DNA from: Streptomyces diastatochromogenes
GTDB taxonomy: Bacteria > Actinomycetota > Actinomycetes > Streptomycetales > Streptomycetaceae
Length of the DNA: 64,000 bases
Assembly: GCF_002242805.1 (NCBI RefSeq)
Contig: NZ_MCGQ01000029.1
Location: 62,001 to 126,000, forward strand
Direction of reading: 5' to 3'
The notes under the pieces were generated by a model. That model did not search any database and was not told the origin of the DNA. It saw only the letters and a program-made list of their open reading frames with translations. This document shows positions 17,004-25,624 of this stretch, one piece after another. The position numbers and the translations under genes are program-made. The number at the start of each line of letters is the position of its first letter. Positions within the stretch are counted from its first letter, which is position 1.

Positions 17004-17678
17004 TCAGCCGTGCCGGGTCCCCGCACGCCGCGCGATGTGCCCCGGTACGGCGGTGTCGGACGGCAGCGCCGGGTCGGCGACGGGCTCGCCCCAGACGGAG
17101 GTCAGCGGCAGGACCCCGGCCCACAGGCCGAGTTCCGCGTCGGGACCGTCACCGTCGTCGGGAGCGCCGGTACGGATCTTGACGGAGGCCTCTTCCAGGG
17201 AGAGCGCGAGCAGCGTGGTGGCGGCGAGTTCCTTCCGGTTCGGCCGCCGGGCGTACGACCACTGCCCGGGCGTCGCGTGCTCGGTGAGCCGGCGCAGCCC
17301 CTCCAGCTTCTCTTCCGGGTCGGTGACCTTGCGGGCGTCGCCATGGATCACGGCACTGCGGTAGTTCACCCCGTGCTCGAAGACGGACCGGGCGAGCACG
17401 AGTCCGTCGATGTGCGTGACGGTGACACAGACCGGGAGATCACCGGCCAGGCTGCGACTGGCCACGGACCCGTGGACGTACAGCTGCCGCTCGTCCCGCC
17501 CGTACACGGTCGGCACGACCAGCGGCCGCCCCTCGACCACCACCCCCAGGTGACAGACGAACCCGGCGTCCAGGATCGCGTCCAGATCGGCCCGCTCCAG
17601 GCTGCCCTGCTCGCGGAGGCGGCGGTGGCGGGTGCGGTCGGTTTCGGGGAGTCGAGCAGAGAAGGCTTCAGAGGGCAT
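17004..17678 (-). CDS. Pyridoxamine 5'-phosphate oxidase-like FMN-binding protein
   Basis: The 224-residue product fits the flavin-binding split-barrel family PF12900 (Pyridox_ox_2). Readable landmarks are FVCHLGVVVEGRPLVVPTVYGRD, the SVASRSLAG segment and VFEHGVNYRSAVIHGDARKV, which form the FMN site in relatives. Members are usually small FMN or haem/F420-related reductases with unknown substrates. The start at 17678 was chosen over 19 upstream codons because the family N-terminus begins there. It lies 87 bp downstream of the membrane protein gene on the same strand. Confidence 0.85.
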   Translation of the reverse strand: MPSEAFSARLPETDRTRHRRLREQGSLERADLDAILDAGFVCHLGVVVEGRPLVVPTVYGRDERQLYVHGSVASRSLAGDLPVCVTVTHIDGLVLARSVFEHGVNYRSAVIHGDARKVTDPEEKLEGLRRLTEHATPGQWSYARRPNRKELAATTLLALSLEEASVKIRTGAPDDGDGPDAELGLWAGVLPLTSVWGEPVADPALPSDTAVPGHIARRAGTRHG

Positions 17679-17765
17679 GCAGCGGAAGCTACCGAAACAG
17701 CCACGATACGGCCAGATATTTTTCGGATTCCGCAAATGAAAGTCATCTAGACAACGAAATCCGCA

Positions 17766-18608
17766 CTACTGTCGAGACAGGAAGGCGGACGCCGCACCCG
17801 CCAGGAGCGGACCGACGACGACCAGGTTGGTCTGGATGTCACCGAAGGCGGTGCGATCCACACCCAAAGCGCTTTCCAGCCGGGAACGTTTGTCCAGGGC
17901 ATCGGCCAGTTCATCGGGTGCCAGCGGCCCCAACGGATGGCAGATGTCGACCAGTTCGCGACCGCGCTGACGTAGTTTCGCCGCCACCGGCGCGTACACG
18001 ATCGCAACGAGCGCGGAACTGCCGGCTCCGAAGACCAGAGTGCTCTCAATGCTGGTCTGCTCGTGCATGCGCTGGCTGGTGGCTTCAGCGATCACCAGCA
18101 GGGCGACGATCCCGCCCATGACGGTCAGCAGTGACTGCAGCAGACGTCCGGCCGAGATCAAAGTGCCGAGTTGGAGTCCGGGTGCGGCGGGGGCGGTGTC
18201 GGCGCGGATGCGCGCCACATGACCGACACCGACCATGGTGGCCGCCCCGGGGGCGAGCCCCAGGCCGGCGAGCGCGATCAGCACCAGTGCCCGCCAGGCG
18301 TGGGCGAGATCCCCGAGCAGGAGCACGACCAGGATCGCGCCGCTGATCGCATACAGCAGGACCAACGGCCGGGCCACCACCTGCGGCGGTACGTCACCGA
18401 GCGCGGCGAGTTCTGCCCAGCGCCGCAGTCCATGGACAAAGGCGGCGCCGCTCGCGGCAGCCAGCGCGACCGCGGCACAGCTCCAGACGAGCCAGGCGTC
18501 GGTGCCCCGGTAGGCGGACGTCAGCACCACACCGAGCCCCACAGCGCCGGCCAGGGGCATCGTCAGGCCCGCAAGCCAGGGGAACGACGCACAGCTCCGA
18601 ACACTCAT
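17766..18608 (-). CDS. Multi-pass membrane protein of unknown function
   Basis: The 280-residue protein has about six hydrophobic segments: approximately residues 10-30, 38-60, 82-104, 106-128, 150-175 and 185-210. They are followed by a soluble stretch with many charges (LRQRGRELVDICHPLGP) and a C-terminal hydrophobic segment. I do not recognise a family. The ATG at 18608 follows GGGGGG by 5 bases; a GTG one codon earlier is possible. It starts 30 bp after the LacI gene stops, so the two may be co-transcribed. Confidence 0.7.
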   Translation of the reverse strand: MSVRSCASFPWLAGLTMPLAGAVGLGVVLTSAYRGTDAWLVWSCAAVALAAASGAAFVHGLRRWAELAALGDVPPQVVARPLVLLYAISGAILVVLLLGDLAHAWRALVLIALAGLGLAPGAATMVGVGHVARIRADTAPAAPGLQLGTLISAGRLLQSLLTVMGGIVALLVIAEATSQRMHEQTSIESTLVFGAGSSALVAIVYAPVAAKLRQRGRELVDICHPLGPLAPDELADALDKRSRLESALGVDRTAFGDIQTNLVVVGPLLAGAASAFLSRQ

Positions 18609-18638
18609 CACAACCCCCCACGACAGTACCGCTGCTGT

Positions 18639-19700
18639 TTACTCCGCTCTGCGCGTCGAGTCCCGCAGCACCACATGCGTGCCCAGCACCAGATGCTGGC
18701 TGTCGGGCAGTTCCTCGCGGTGCAGGGCGAGGCGGACGGCGGCGCGGCCCAGTTCCTCCTGGGGGACGTGGACCGTGGTGAGGGCGGGGTAGACGTCGCG
18801 GGCGACCGGGATGTCGTCGTAGCCCGCCACCGCCACGTCGTCCGGAATGCGCCGGCCGGCCTCGCGCAGGGCCTGGATCACGCCCGTGGCGATCATGTCG
18901 GTGGCGGCGAAGACGGCGGTGAACTCCGGGCCCGAGGCGAGGAGTTCACGGATTGCCTGGTAGCCGTACGAGCGGGAGAAGGGGCCGTCGACGATCAGCC
19001 GGGGGTCGGGGGCCAGGCCGAGGAGGTCGTGGGCCCGGGTGAAGCCGCTGATGCGCTGGGCGCTGGTGGACAGGCCGGGGACCCGGCCGAGGTAGGCGAC
19101 GCGGCGGTGACCTGCGGAGAGCAGGTGGGTGGTGAGGGCGAAGGCGCCGCCCTCGTTGTCGTAGTCGACGACCGTGGCGGGCACTCCGGGCCCGAGCGGC
19201 GGGCGGCCGACGAGGACCAGCCGGGAGCCGGCCCGGTCCAGGGCGTGCGCGAAGTGGGTCATGCGGTCCTGGTAGGCCTTGTCCTCCCAGGCGCCGCCCA
19301 CCACGATCACCGCGTCGGCGCGCTGCTCGCGCATGGTCTCGACGACGGCGAGGATGCGCTTCGGGTCGCCGTGCGTGGTGCACAGCATGCACAGCCGGCC
19401 CTCCGCCGAGGCCTGCTCCTCCACCCCGCGGGCGATGTGCGCGTAGAAGGGGCCGGTGACGTCGTCCACCACGAACGCGACCGTGTTGTTGGTCGCGCCG
19501 CCGAGCGCGCGGGCGTGCGCGTTGACCACGTAGTCCAGCTCGCGCATCGCCTTGAGGACCCGGGCGCGGGTCGCCGCGGCCACCGGGTAGGTGCCGCCGA
19601 GCACCCGCGAGACGGTCGACGCGGACACCCCGGCCCGCGCGGCGACGTCCCGTACGGTCGAGGCGTCCCCGTTCGGTGCGGGCTGCGTCCGCTTGACCAC
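18639..19700 (-). CDS. LacI-family transcriptional regulator
   Basis: The 353-residue protein has a LacI-type helix-turn-helix near the N-terminus (TVRDVAARAGVSASTVSRVL), the hinge region (ARALGGATNNTVAFVVDD) and a periplasmic-binding-protein-like sugar sensor with the conserved FAATDMIATGVIQALREAGRRIP and VAGYDDIP blocks. I chose the GTG at 19700 because the run AGGAAGGGGGG, the evident ribosome site, lies inside the longer frame that starts at 19721. It follows the hydroxyacid dehydrogenase on the same strand with 53 bp between them, so it likely controls sugar or sugar-acid genes nearby, including itself. Confidence 0.92.
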   Translation of the reverse strand: MVKRTQPAPNGDASTVRDVAARAGVSASTVSRVLGGTYPVAAATRARVLKAMRELDYVVNAHARALGGATNNTVAFVVDDVTGPFYAHIARGVEEQASAEGRLCMLCTTHGDPKRILAVVETMREQRADAVIVVGGAWEDKAYQDRMTHFAHALDRAGSRLVLVGRPPLGPGVPATVVDYDNEGGAFALTTHLLSAGHRRVAYLGRVPGLSTSAQRISGFTRAHDLLGLAPDPRLIVDGPFSRSYGYQAIRELLASGPEFTAVFAATDMIATGVIQALREAGRRIPDDVAVAGYDDIPVARDVYPALTTVHVPQEELGRAAVRLALHREELPDSQHLVLGTHVVLRDSTRRAE

Positions 19701-19753
19701 CGCTCGGCCCCCCTTCCTCACATGTTCAGGTCACCTTATGAGGCGGGGGTCCG

Positions 19754-20761
19754 TCACGCCGCCCGCTCCAGCGCCGTGTGGTCCACCGCGTACGCCAACT
19801 CGCCGCCGGACAACAGTCGTTCGGCCTCCTCCACGACCGTCAGACCGAGCCGCGCCACCTCGTTGCCCTGGGAGCCCGCGAGGTGCGGGGTGATGAAGGC
19901 GTTGGGCAGGTCGAACAGGGGCGAGTCGGCGGGCAGCGGCTCGGGGTCAGTGACGTCGAGGACGGCGTTCAGGCGTCCGGTGCGCAGTTCCTCGACCAGG
20001 GCGTCGTGGTCGACCAGGGCACCGCGCGCGGTGTTGATCAGCACCGATCCGGTGGGCATCAGGGCCAGTTCGCGGGGGCCGACCAGGTGCCTGGTCTCGG
20101 GGGTCTGCGGGGCGTGCAGGGTGACGATGTCCGAGGTGCGCAGCAGGTCGTCGAGGGGCAGCAGGGGTACGCCGAGCCGCGCCGCCTCCGCCGCGTCGAC
20201 GTACGGGTCGGCGAGGCCGACCCGGAGGTCGTAGGGCCGCAGCAGTTCGATCAGGCGGCGGCCGATGCGCGAGGCGCCGACGACGCCGACGCGGCGGCCG
20301 TGGTTGCCGATGCCGGGGACGATGTCGCCGTAGGGGAAGGTGCGGCGGGCGCGCAGCAGGTCGCGGAAGGCGAAGACGTCCTTCCCGGCGAGCAGGATCA
20401 TCGCGAGGGTGTACTCGGCGACGGGCAGCGCGTTGGCGGCGGCCGCCGACGAGACGGCGATGCCGCGCTGCCAGACCTCGGGCGTGGTGAACCCCTTGAC
20501 CGAGCCGGCCGCGTGCAGCACGGCGCGCAGCTTGGGGGCGGCCTCCAGGACGGCCGTGTCGAGGCGGGGGCAGCCCCAGCCGGTGATGAGGACCTCGGTG
20601 CGGGCGAGCGTCTCCCGTACCCGTGGTTCGGTGAAATCGTGCGCCACCAGAGTGGGATCGATTTCTACGGACGCGCGCAGCCGCGCGAGCACCTCCGGCG
20701 GAAAAATGTGCGGCACGTTCTGGGCGGTCATGGCGAACAACGCCTGCGGACGCTCGGGCAA
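19754..20761 (-). CDS. D-isomer-specific 2-hydroxyacid dehydrogenase
   Basis: The 335-residue enzyme has the family's NAD-binding region with VGVVGASRIGRRLIELL (a Rossmann GxGxxG-like loop with Ala-Ser substitution), followed by the catalytic Arg in INTARGALVD, the Glu in DVTDPEPL and the His in FITPHLAGS. It reduces 2-oxoacids or oxidises 2-hydroxyacids with NAD(P). Its partner LacI gene and divergent AldO suggest sugar-acid or polyol metabolism. The start is TTG at 20761 behind GGAAGGT. A strong promoter is seen at 20809-20838. Confidence 0.92.
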   Translation of the reverse strand: MPERPQALFAMTAQNVPHIFPPEVLARLRASVEIDPTLVAHDFTEPRVRETLARTEVLITGWGCPRLDTAVLEAAPKLRAVLHAAGSVKGFTTPEVWQRGIAVSSAAAANALPVAEYTLAMILLAGKDVFAFRDLLRARRTFPYGDIVPGIGNHGRRVGVVGASRIGRRLIELLRPYDLRVGLADPYVDAAEAARLGVPLLPLDDLLRTSDIVTLHAPQTPETRHLVGPRELALMPTGSVLINTARGALVDHDALVEELRTGRLNAVLDVTDPEPLPADSPLFDLPNAFITPHLAGSQGNEVARLGLTVVEEAERLLSGGELAYAVDHTALERAA

Positions 20762-20808
20762 CGAAGTGACCTTCCGGCTCGGTGGCGCACGGATAGCAAC
20801 CGGTCTCT

Positions 20809-20838
20809 ACGGTAGGTCGCGGCGAATGAGAGGGTCAA
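20809..20838 (-). promoter_or_regulatory. Predicted sigma-70-like promoter of the hydroxyacid dehydrogenase
   Basis: On the minus strand TTGACC (20838-20833) and TACCGT (20814-20809) lie 18 bases apart, a good vegetative promoter, about 48 bases upstream of the TTG start. The -35 overlaps a potential upstream ATG of aldO on the other strand, which supports the later aldO start at 20871. Confidence 0.55.
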
Positions 20839-20870
20839 TGGACACGCACTCACCCGGAGGGACGACAGGG

Positions 20871-22127
20871 ATGACGGGAACGGCCGGCACGGCTACCACC
20901 AACTGGGCGCGCAACATCACCTATGCGGCCGAGGAGTTCCACCGCCCGCGTTCGCTCGACGCGCTCAGGACCCTGGTGGCCCGGGGCACGCGGGTGCGGG
21001 TGCTGGGCAGCGGCCACTCCTTCAACGAGATCGCCGACCCGGGCGCCGACGGCGTCCTGCTGTCGATCGCCGACCTGCCGCCGGTGATCGACGTGGACAC
21101 CACGGACCGTACGGTGCGGGTCTCGGGCGGCGTCCGGTACGCCGAGCTGGCCCGCGCGGTCCACGCGCACGGCCTCGCGCTGCCCAACATGGCCTCCCTG
21201 CCGCACATCTCGGTGGCCGGCTCGGTGGCGACCGGCACCCATGGCTCGGGGGTGGGCAACGGACCGCTCGCGGCGGCGGTGCGGGAGGTGGAGCTGGTGA
21301 CCGCGGACGGCTCGACGGTGTCGATCGCCCGCGGGGACGCCCGTTTCGACGGTGCCGTGACCTCCCTCGGCGCGCTCGGCGTGGTCACCGCGCTCACCCT
21401 CGACCTGGAGCCGTCGTACGAGGTGGAGCAGTACGTGTTCACCGAACTGCCGCTGGACGGACTGGACTTCGAGGCAGTCGCGGGGGCGGCGTACAGCGTG
21501 AGCCTGTTCACCGACTGGCGCGAGCCGCGCTTCGGGCAGGTGTGGGTCAAGCGCCGTACCGATCAGGCGCCGGTGGACTTCCCGTGGGCCGCGCCCGCGA
21601 CCGAGGCGATGCATCCGGTGCCGGGGATGCCCGCGGGCAACTGCACCGAGCAGTTCGGGGTGCCGGGGCCGTGGCACGAACGGCTGCCGCACTTCCGGGC
21701 GGAGTTCACGCCGAGCAGCGGTGACGAACTGCAGTCGGAGTATCTGCTGCCGCGGTCGGCCGCCGTCGAGGCGTTGTATGCGATCGACGGGATCCGGTCG
21801 ACGGTCGCCGGTGTACTGCAGACCTGCGAGGTGCGGACGATCGCCGCCGACCCGCAGTGGCTCAGCCCGGCCCACGGCCGCGACTCGGTGGCCCTGCACT
21901 TCACCTGGGTCGAGGACACGGCGGCCGTGCTGCCGGTGGTCCGCCGGGTGGAGGAGGCGCTGGACGCCTTCGATGCACGCCCGCACTGGGGGAAGGTCTT
22001 CACCGTGCCGTCGGCGGTACTCCGTGGACGGTATGCACGCCTGGCCGACTTCCGCGCCCTGGCCCAAACCCTCGACCCCACCGGCAAGTTCACCAACGCC
22101 TTCGTCCGGGGTGTCCTGGGAGACTGA
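20871..22127 (+). CDS. aldO: Alditol oxidase
   Basis: The 418-residue protein has the same length as S. coelicolor AldO and very similar sequence. It belongs to the vanillyl-alcohol oxidase flavoprotein fold and oxidises xylitol, sorbitol and related alditols at C1, making H2O2. His49 in VLGSGHSFNEI corresponds to the His that binds FAD covalently in AldO. The FAD-domain segment GSVATGTHGSG and the C-terminal PHWGKVFTVP and DPTGKFTNAFV are also conserved. The start at 20871 is 10 bases after GGAGG; earlier in-frame ATGs at 20826 and 20838 would add unconserved residues. No signal peptide, so cytosolic. Confidence 0.95.
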   Translation: MTGTAGTATTNWARNITYAAEEFHRPRSLDALRTLVARGTRVRVLGSGHSFNEIADPGADGVLLSIADLPPVIDVDTTDRTVRVSGGVRYAELARAVHAHGLALPNMASLPHISVAGSVATGTHGSGVGNGPLAAAVREVELVTADGSTVSIARGDARFDGAVTSLGALGVVTALTLDLEPSYEVEQYVFTELPLDGLDFEAVAGAAYSVSLFTDWREPRFGQVWVKRRTDQAPVDFPWAAPATEAMHPVPGMPAGNCTEQFGVPGPWHERLPHFRAEFTPSSGDELQSEYLLPRSAAVEALYAIDGIRSTVAGVLQTCEVRTIAADPQWLSPAHGRDSVALHFTWVEDTAAVLPVVRRVEEALDAFDARPHWGKVFTVPSAVLRGRYARLADFRALAQTLDPTGKFTNAFVRGVLGD

Positions 22128-22265
22128 CGGGCGTCAACGGGCGGCAGACTTTCTCCACCCCCTTTCCTAACCCCTTGTCGATACTCCCTCCCAGCCCATA
22201 GCCTGACGCCGCGCCGGTGCCCACCTCGCCCCGGCCTGGCCTGACGGGATGGGAGGGGCAGCTCC

Positions 22266-23516
22266 GTGAAGCGCACTTCACGTGACATCCGCACCGCGAA
22301 CCGCTACGAGGTGCTGCGCCAGATCATCGCCGAGTCTCCCACCTCCCGGCAGGAACTCGCGGCCGCCACCGGGCTGAGCCTGGCCACGGTCGCCACGCTC
22401 GTCGGCGAGCTGCTGGACCTGCGCATGATCACCGAGGTCGGTTTCGAGGACTCGGCAGGGGGCCGCCCCCGGGGTCTGGTCGCCGTCAACGCGGCGGGGG
22501 GCGCGCTGATCGGGGTCGACATCGCGGAGACGTACGTCCATGTCGAGCTGTTCGACCTGGCGCTGAACGTGCTGGCCCGCGCCGACGAGGACATGCGGCC
22601 CGGCGAGAGCCGTCCCGAGCAGGTGGTCGGCCATGTCGCCACCGCCGTCGGCTCGGTGGTCGCCCAGGCCGGGGTCGAGGCCGCCCGGGTGCTCGGCGTC
22701 GGGGTGAGCGTGCCGGGCCAGGTGGACCGGGACACCGGGATCGCCGAGTACGCGCCCAACTGGAACTGGCACGACGTCCCGCTGCTCGACCTGCTCGCGG
22801 AACACATCGCGTACCCCCTGTACCTGGACAACCCGCTGCGCGCCTGCGCGGTCGCCGAGCTGTGGTTCGGAGCAGCGCGGGGCCGCGGGGACGCCGTGGT
22901 GGTCAACCTCGGCACGGGCGTCGGCGCCGGTCTGGCGCTCGGCGGCGGGCTGCACCGGGGCGTGAGCAACAGCGCCGGCGAGTGGGGGCACACCACGCTC
23001 GTGCTGGACGGGCGGCTGTGCCACTGCGGCAACCACGGCTGCGTGGAGACGTACGTCGGCGCGCCCGGCATCATGCAGAACCTGCGCGAACTCAGCCCGC
23101 AGTCCACGCTGTTGCACCCCGAGGACCAGACGGCCACCATCGACGCGCTGGCCCGGGCGGTCGCCACGGACGACCCGGTGGCGCTCAAGGTGGTCCGGGA
23201 CACCGCCCGTTACCTGGGCGCCGGGATCTCCGACCTGATCAACCTCCTCAACCCCGAAGTGGTCGTGCTCAGCAGCTGGGTGGCGTCCCGGCTGGGCGAG
23301 CCGCTGCTCGGCGAGGTACGCGCGGCCGTCGCCCGGCACGCGCTGAGGCGGCCGCTGGCCGCCACCGAGATCGTCCTCTCCCCGATCCCCACCGACCCGG
23401 TGTCCCTGGGCGCGGCCACGTTCGCGCTGGAGGGGGCCCTGCAGTCCGTCGGACAGAGGACTGGCACCAAGCGCACCACCCCACCCGCAAGGAGCCGTAC
23501 CGCACCGCCTTCATGA
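22266..23516 (+). CDS. ROK-family transcriptional regulator
   Basis: The 416-residue protein has a winged helix-turn-helix (about residues 10-65, TSRQELAAATGLSLATVATLVGEL) followed by an ROK sugar-kinase-like domain. The ROK zinc motif CHCGNHGCVETYVG is intact. ROK regulators bind sugars or sugar phosphates and act mostly as repressors. The start is GTG at 22266 behind GGGAGGGGCAG. The gene is 17 bp upstream of the GH30 gene and 2.1 kb upstream of the ABC importer, so it is the obvious candidate regulator of the galactan locus. Confidence 0.9.
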   Translation: MKRTSRDIRTANRYEVLRQIIAESPTSRQELAAATGLSLATVATLVGELLDLRMITEVGFEDSAGGRPRGLVAVNAAGGALIGVDIAETYVHVELFDLALNVLARADEDMRPGESRPEQVVGHVATAVGSVVAQAGVEAARVLGVGVSVPGQVDRDTGIAEYAPNWNWHDVPLLDLLAEHIAYPLYLDNPLRACAVAELWFGAARGRGDAVVVNLGTGVGAGLALGGGLHRGVSNSAGEWGHTTLVLDGRLCHCGNHGCVETYVGAPGIMQNLRELSPQSTLLHPEDQTATIDALARAVATDDPVALKVVRDTARYLGAGISDLINLLNPEVVVLSSWVASRLGEPLLGEVRAAVARHALRRPLAATEIVLSPIPTDPVSLGAATFALEGALQSVGQRTGTKRTTPPARSRTAPPS

Positions 23517-23533
23517 CGACGGAAGGGATGCAC

Positions 23534-25384
23534 GTGTCTCACCCCCGCACCGGTCACCTCCGCACCAGGAGATCCGTCCTGCTGACAACCGCGGCCGCAC
23601 TGGTTGTCTCCGGAGCGCTCCTCACCTCCCCGGCCGCGAGCGCCGCCGAACCCGCGACGGCCGAGGTCTCCCCCCACGCCGCCCAGACCATCGACGACAT
23701 CGGCGCCTCGGGCGCCTGGTGGGTCAACGACCTGAAGAACTTCGACCCCAAGGTCCAGGCCCGGGTCGCCGAGCTGCTCTTCTCGCACCAGGGCCTGGAC
23801 CTGAGCGCGTACCGCTACAACATCGGCGGCGGCGGTACCGGCGTGACGTACGCGCCGCGCGCCCCCGAGGACTTCCTGAACTCCGACGGCAGCTACGACT
23901 GGAGCAAGGACAAGGCCGGCCGGTACTTCCTCTACGCCGCCGCCAAGTACGGCGTGAAGGACCTGATCGGGTTCGTCAACAGCGCGCCCGCCGCGTGGAA
24001 GACGAACGGCAAGAGCTGCGGCGGCTATCTGAAGGCGGAGAACGAGCAGGACTTCGCCAAGTACGTCGCCGACGTCACCGACCACTTCGCGCGGCAGGGC
24101 GTGAAGCTCGACTACATCAGCCCCTTCAACGAGCCGACGAACAGCTTCGACTCGTGCGGCCAGGAGGGCATGCTCGTCGACCCCTCCCAGCGGGACGACA
24201 TCGTCCGCGCGCTCGGCGCCGAGCAGCGCGCCCGGCACCAGAAGACGAGCATCATCGCCGACGAGTCGACCAGCACGGTCAAGTTCAACGAAGAGATACC
24301 CCAGTGGATCTCGCAGCCGGGCACGGCCCAGTACGTCTCCAAGCTGGCTCACCACACCTACGACAACCCCGGCGACGCCAACCGGGCCAAGGTCTACGAG
24401 ACCTCCAAGGCCGCCGGAAAGCAGTCCTGGTCGACGGAGATCTGCTGCTTCGGCAAGGGCGGCACGGGCTGGGCGCAGGAGTACGACCCGACGATCGACG
24501 GCGGGCTGAACCTCTCGCGGATCATCTACAAGGACTTCGCGACCGCCCATGACTCGGCGTTCCAGTGGTGGGTGGCGCTGTCGGAGATGATCGGCAGCGA
24601 CCCGCTGGCGAAGAACAACGACGGCTGGAACGACGGCCTGCTCTACTACGACCCGAACTACGCCACGAACGGCAACCAGACCCTGTACTTCACCAAGCGC
24701 TACTACGCGCTGGGCCAGTACAGCAAGTTCGTGAAGCCGGGCTCGGTCGCCCACAACGTGACCGGGACGCCGGACGGCGTGGAGGTGTCGGCCTATGACC
24801 GCGGCGGAAAGTGGGTCGTCGTGGTGAACAACCACAACACCACGGACACCGCGCTGAACCTGCACTTCAACGGCGCGACCCCGGTGCGGGCCACGCAGGC
24901 CGTGCGCACCTCGGCCGACGAGAACTGGGCGAAGGCCGCGAAGCCGGCCGTCAAGGGCGGTACGGCGACGGCGACGCTCGCGGCCCGCTCGATCACGACG
25001 TACGTCTTCGACCAGCGGGGTCACGGCAGTTCGGCGCTGACCGGGGCGCTGGTGGGCAAGCAGTCGGGCAAGTGCCTGACCGCCGACGCCTCGGGTGCGG
25101 TGCTCGCCACCTGCACGGGCGCAGCCGGGCAGTCGTGGTCGTACGACGCGAAGGGCACCCTGAAGAGCGCCAACGGCTATCTGACGGACGGCAGTTCGGG
25201 GCTGACGGCGGCCGCGGCGACCGGTGACGGTACGCAGCAGTGGCTGCTGAACTCCAACGGGCAGATCGTCAACGAGGCCTCTGGCAAGTGCCTGGACGTC
25301 AGCGGGCAGGCGACCGCCGACGGCAGCAAGGTGATCGCCTACAGCTGCAACGGCGGCACGAACGAGGCGTGGACCAGGCAGTAG
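23534..25384 (+). CDS. Secreted GH30 endo-beta-1,6-galactanase-like enzyme with ricin-type lectin domain
   Basis: The 616-residue enzyme starts with a secretion signal (RRSVLLTTAAALVVSGALL, ending near SAAEP). The catalytic GH30 domain has the acid/base E200 in SPFNEPTNS and the nucleophile E302 in SWSTEICCFG. A C-terminal CBM13 beta-trefoil with QSW, QQW and EAW motifs follows (about 490-616). It resembles the S. avermitilis endo-beta-1,6-galactanase, which cleaves beta-1,6-galactan side chains of arabinogalactan proteins. The GTG at 23534 has GGAAGGG spaced 6 bases; ATGs at 23513 and 23528 are in frame but poorly placed. Co-transcribed with the ROK gene. Confidence 0.88.
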   Translation: MSHPRTGHLRTRRSVLLTTAAALVVSGALLTSPAASAAEPATAEVSPHAAQTIDDIGASGAWWVNDLKNFDPKVQARVAELLFSHQGLDLSAYRYNIGGGGTGVTYAPRAPEDFLNSDGSYDWSKDKAGRYFLYAAAKYGVKDLIGFVNSAPAAWKTNGKSCGGYLKAENEQDFAKYVADVTDHFARQGVKLDYISPFNEPTNSFDSCGQEGMLVDPSQRDDIVRALGAEQRARHQKTSIIADESTSTVKFNEEIPQWISQPGTAQYVSKLAHHTYDNPGDANRAKVYETSKAAGKQSWSTEICCFGKGGTGWAQEYDPTIDGGLNLSRIIYKDFATAHDSAFQWWVALSEMIGSDPLAKNNDGWNDGLLYYDPNYATNGNQTLYFTKRYYALGQYSKFVKPGSVAHNVTGTPDGVEVSAYDRGGKWVVVVNNHNTTDTALNLHFNGATPVRATQAVRTSADENWAKAAKPAVKGGTATATLAARSITTYVFDQRGHGSSALTGALVGKQSGKCLTADASGAVLATCTGAAGQSWSYDAKGTLKSANGYLTDGSSGLTAAAATGDGTQQWLLNSNGQIVNEASGKCLDVSGQATADGSKVIAYSCNGGTNEAWTRQ

Positions 25385-25403
25385 CCCCCGTATCCCCCTG
25401 ACC

Positions 25404-25440
25404 GAGGGCCGCCGGCCGTCTCCCTGACCCGGCGGCCCTC
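25404..25440 (+). terminator. Hairpin terminator after the galactanase gene
   Basis: GAGGGCCGCCGG (25404-25415) and CCGGCGGCCCTC (25429-25440) are perfect 12-bp arms around a 13-base loop, 20 bases past the GH30 stop. It separates the ROK-GH30 unit from the ABC operon. Confidence 0.85.
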
Positions 25441-25462
25441 ATCTCCCTTTGCCCACAGCCCT

Positions 25463-25478
25463 GTTCGGGATTCCGAAC
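25463..25478 (+). promoter_or_regulatory. Inverted repeat, candidate operator of the galactan ABC operon
   Basis: GTTCGGGATTCCGAAC is a 16-base inverted repeat with 6-bp arms, about 145 bases upstream of the sugar-binding protein gene. It has the same GTTCG-N6-CGAAC form as the site at 55305-55320 upstream of the GH43 operon. Confidence 0.45.
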
Positions 25479-25624
25479 CGGACGCAACGCTTCGAACAGC
25501 CTTCGTCCAACCCCTTGCCGAAGCCTTAGCCGAAGGTTAACGTCCGGCTCCGCAACGCAATTTGAGCCACTGGGCTCTCAGGCGTAGAGCCGCCGAGCCG
25601 CACTCGACAGACAAGGACGTCAGC

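Noticed and set aside
22125..22136. TGACGGGCGTCA palindrome at the aldO stop codon
   Set aside because: Only 5-bp arms at the end of a coding region; likely chance, although it resembles the repeat at 12409.
22148..22205. Pyrimidine-rich tract upstream of the ROK gene as regulatory site
   Set aside because: Runs of C and T are common in Streptomyces intergenic DNA, and no repeat or palindrome supports a function.
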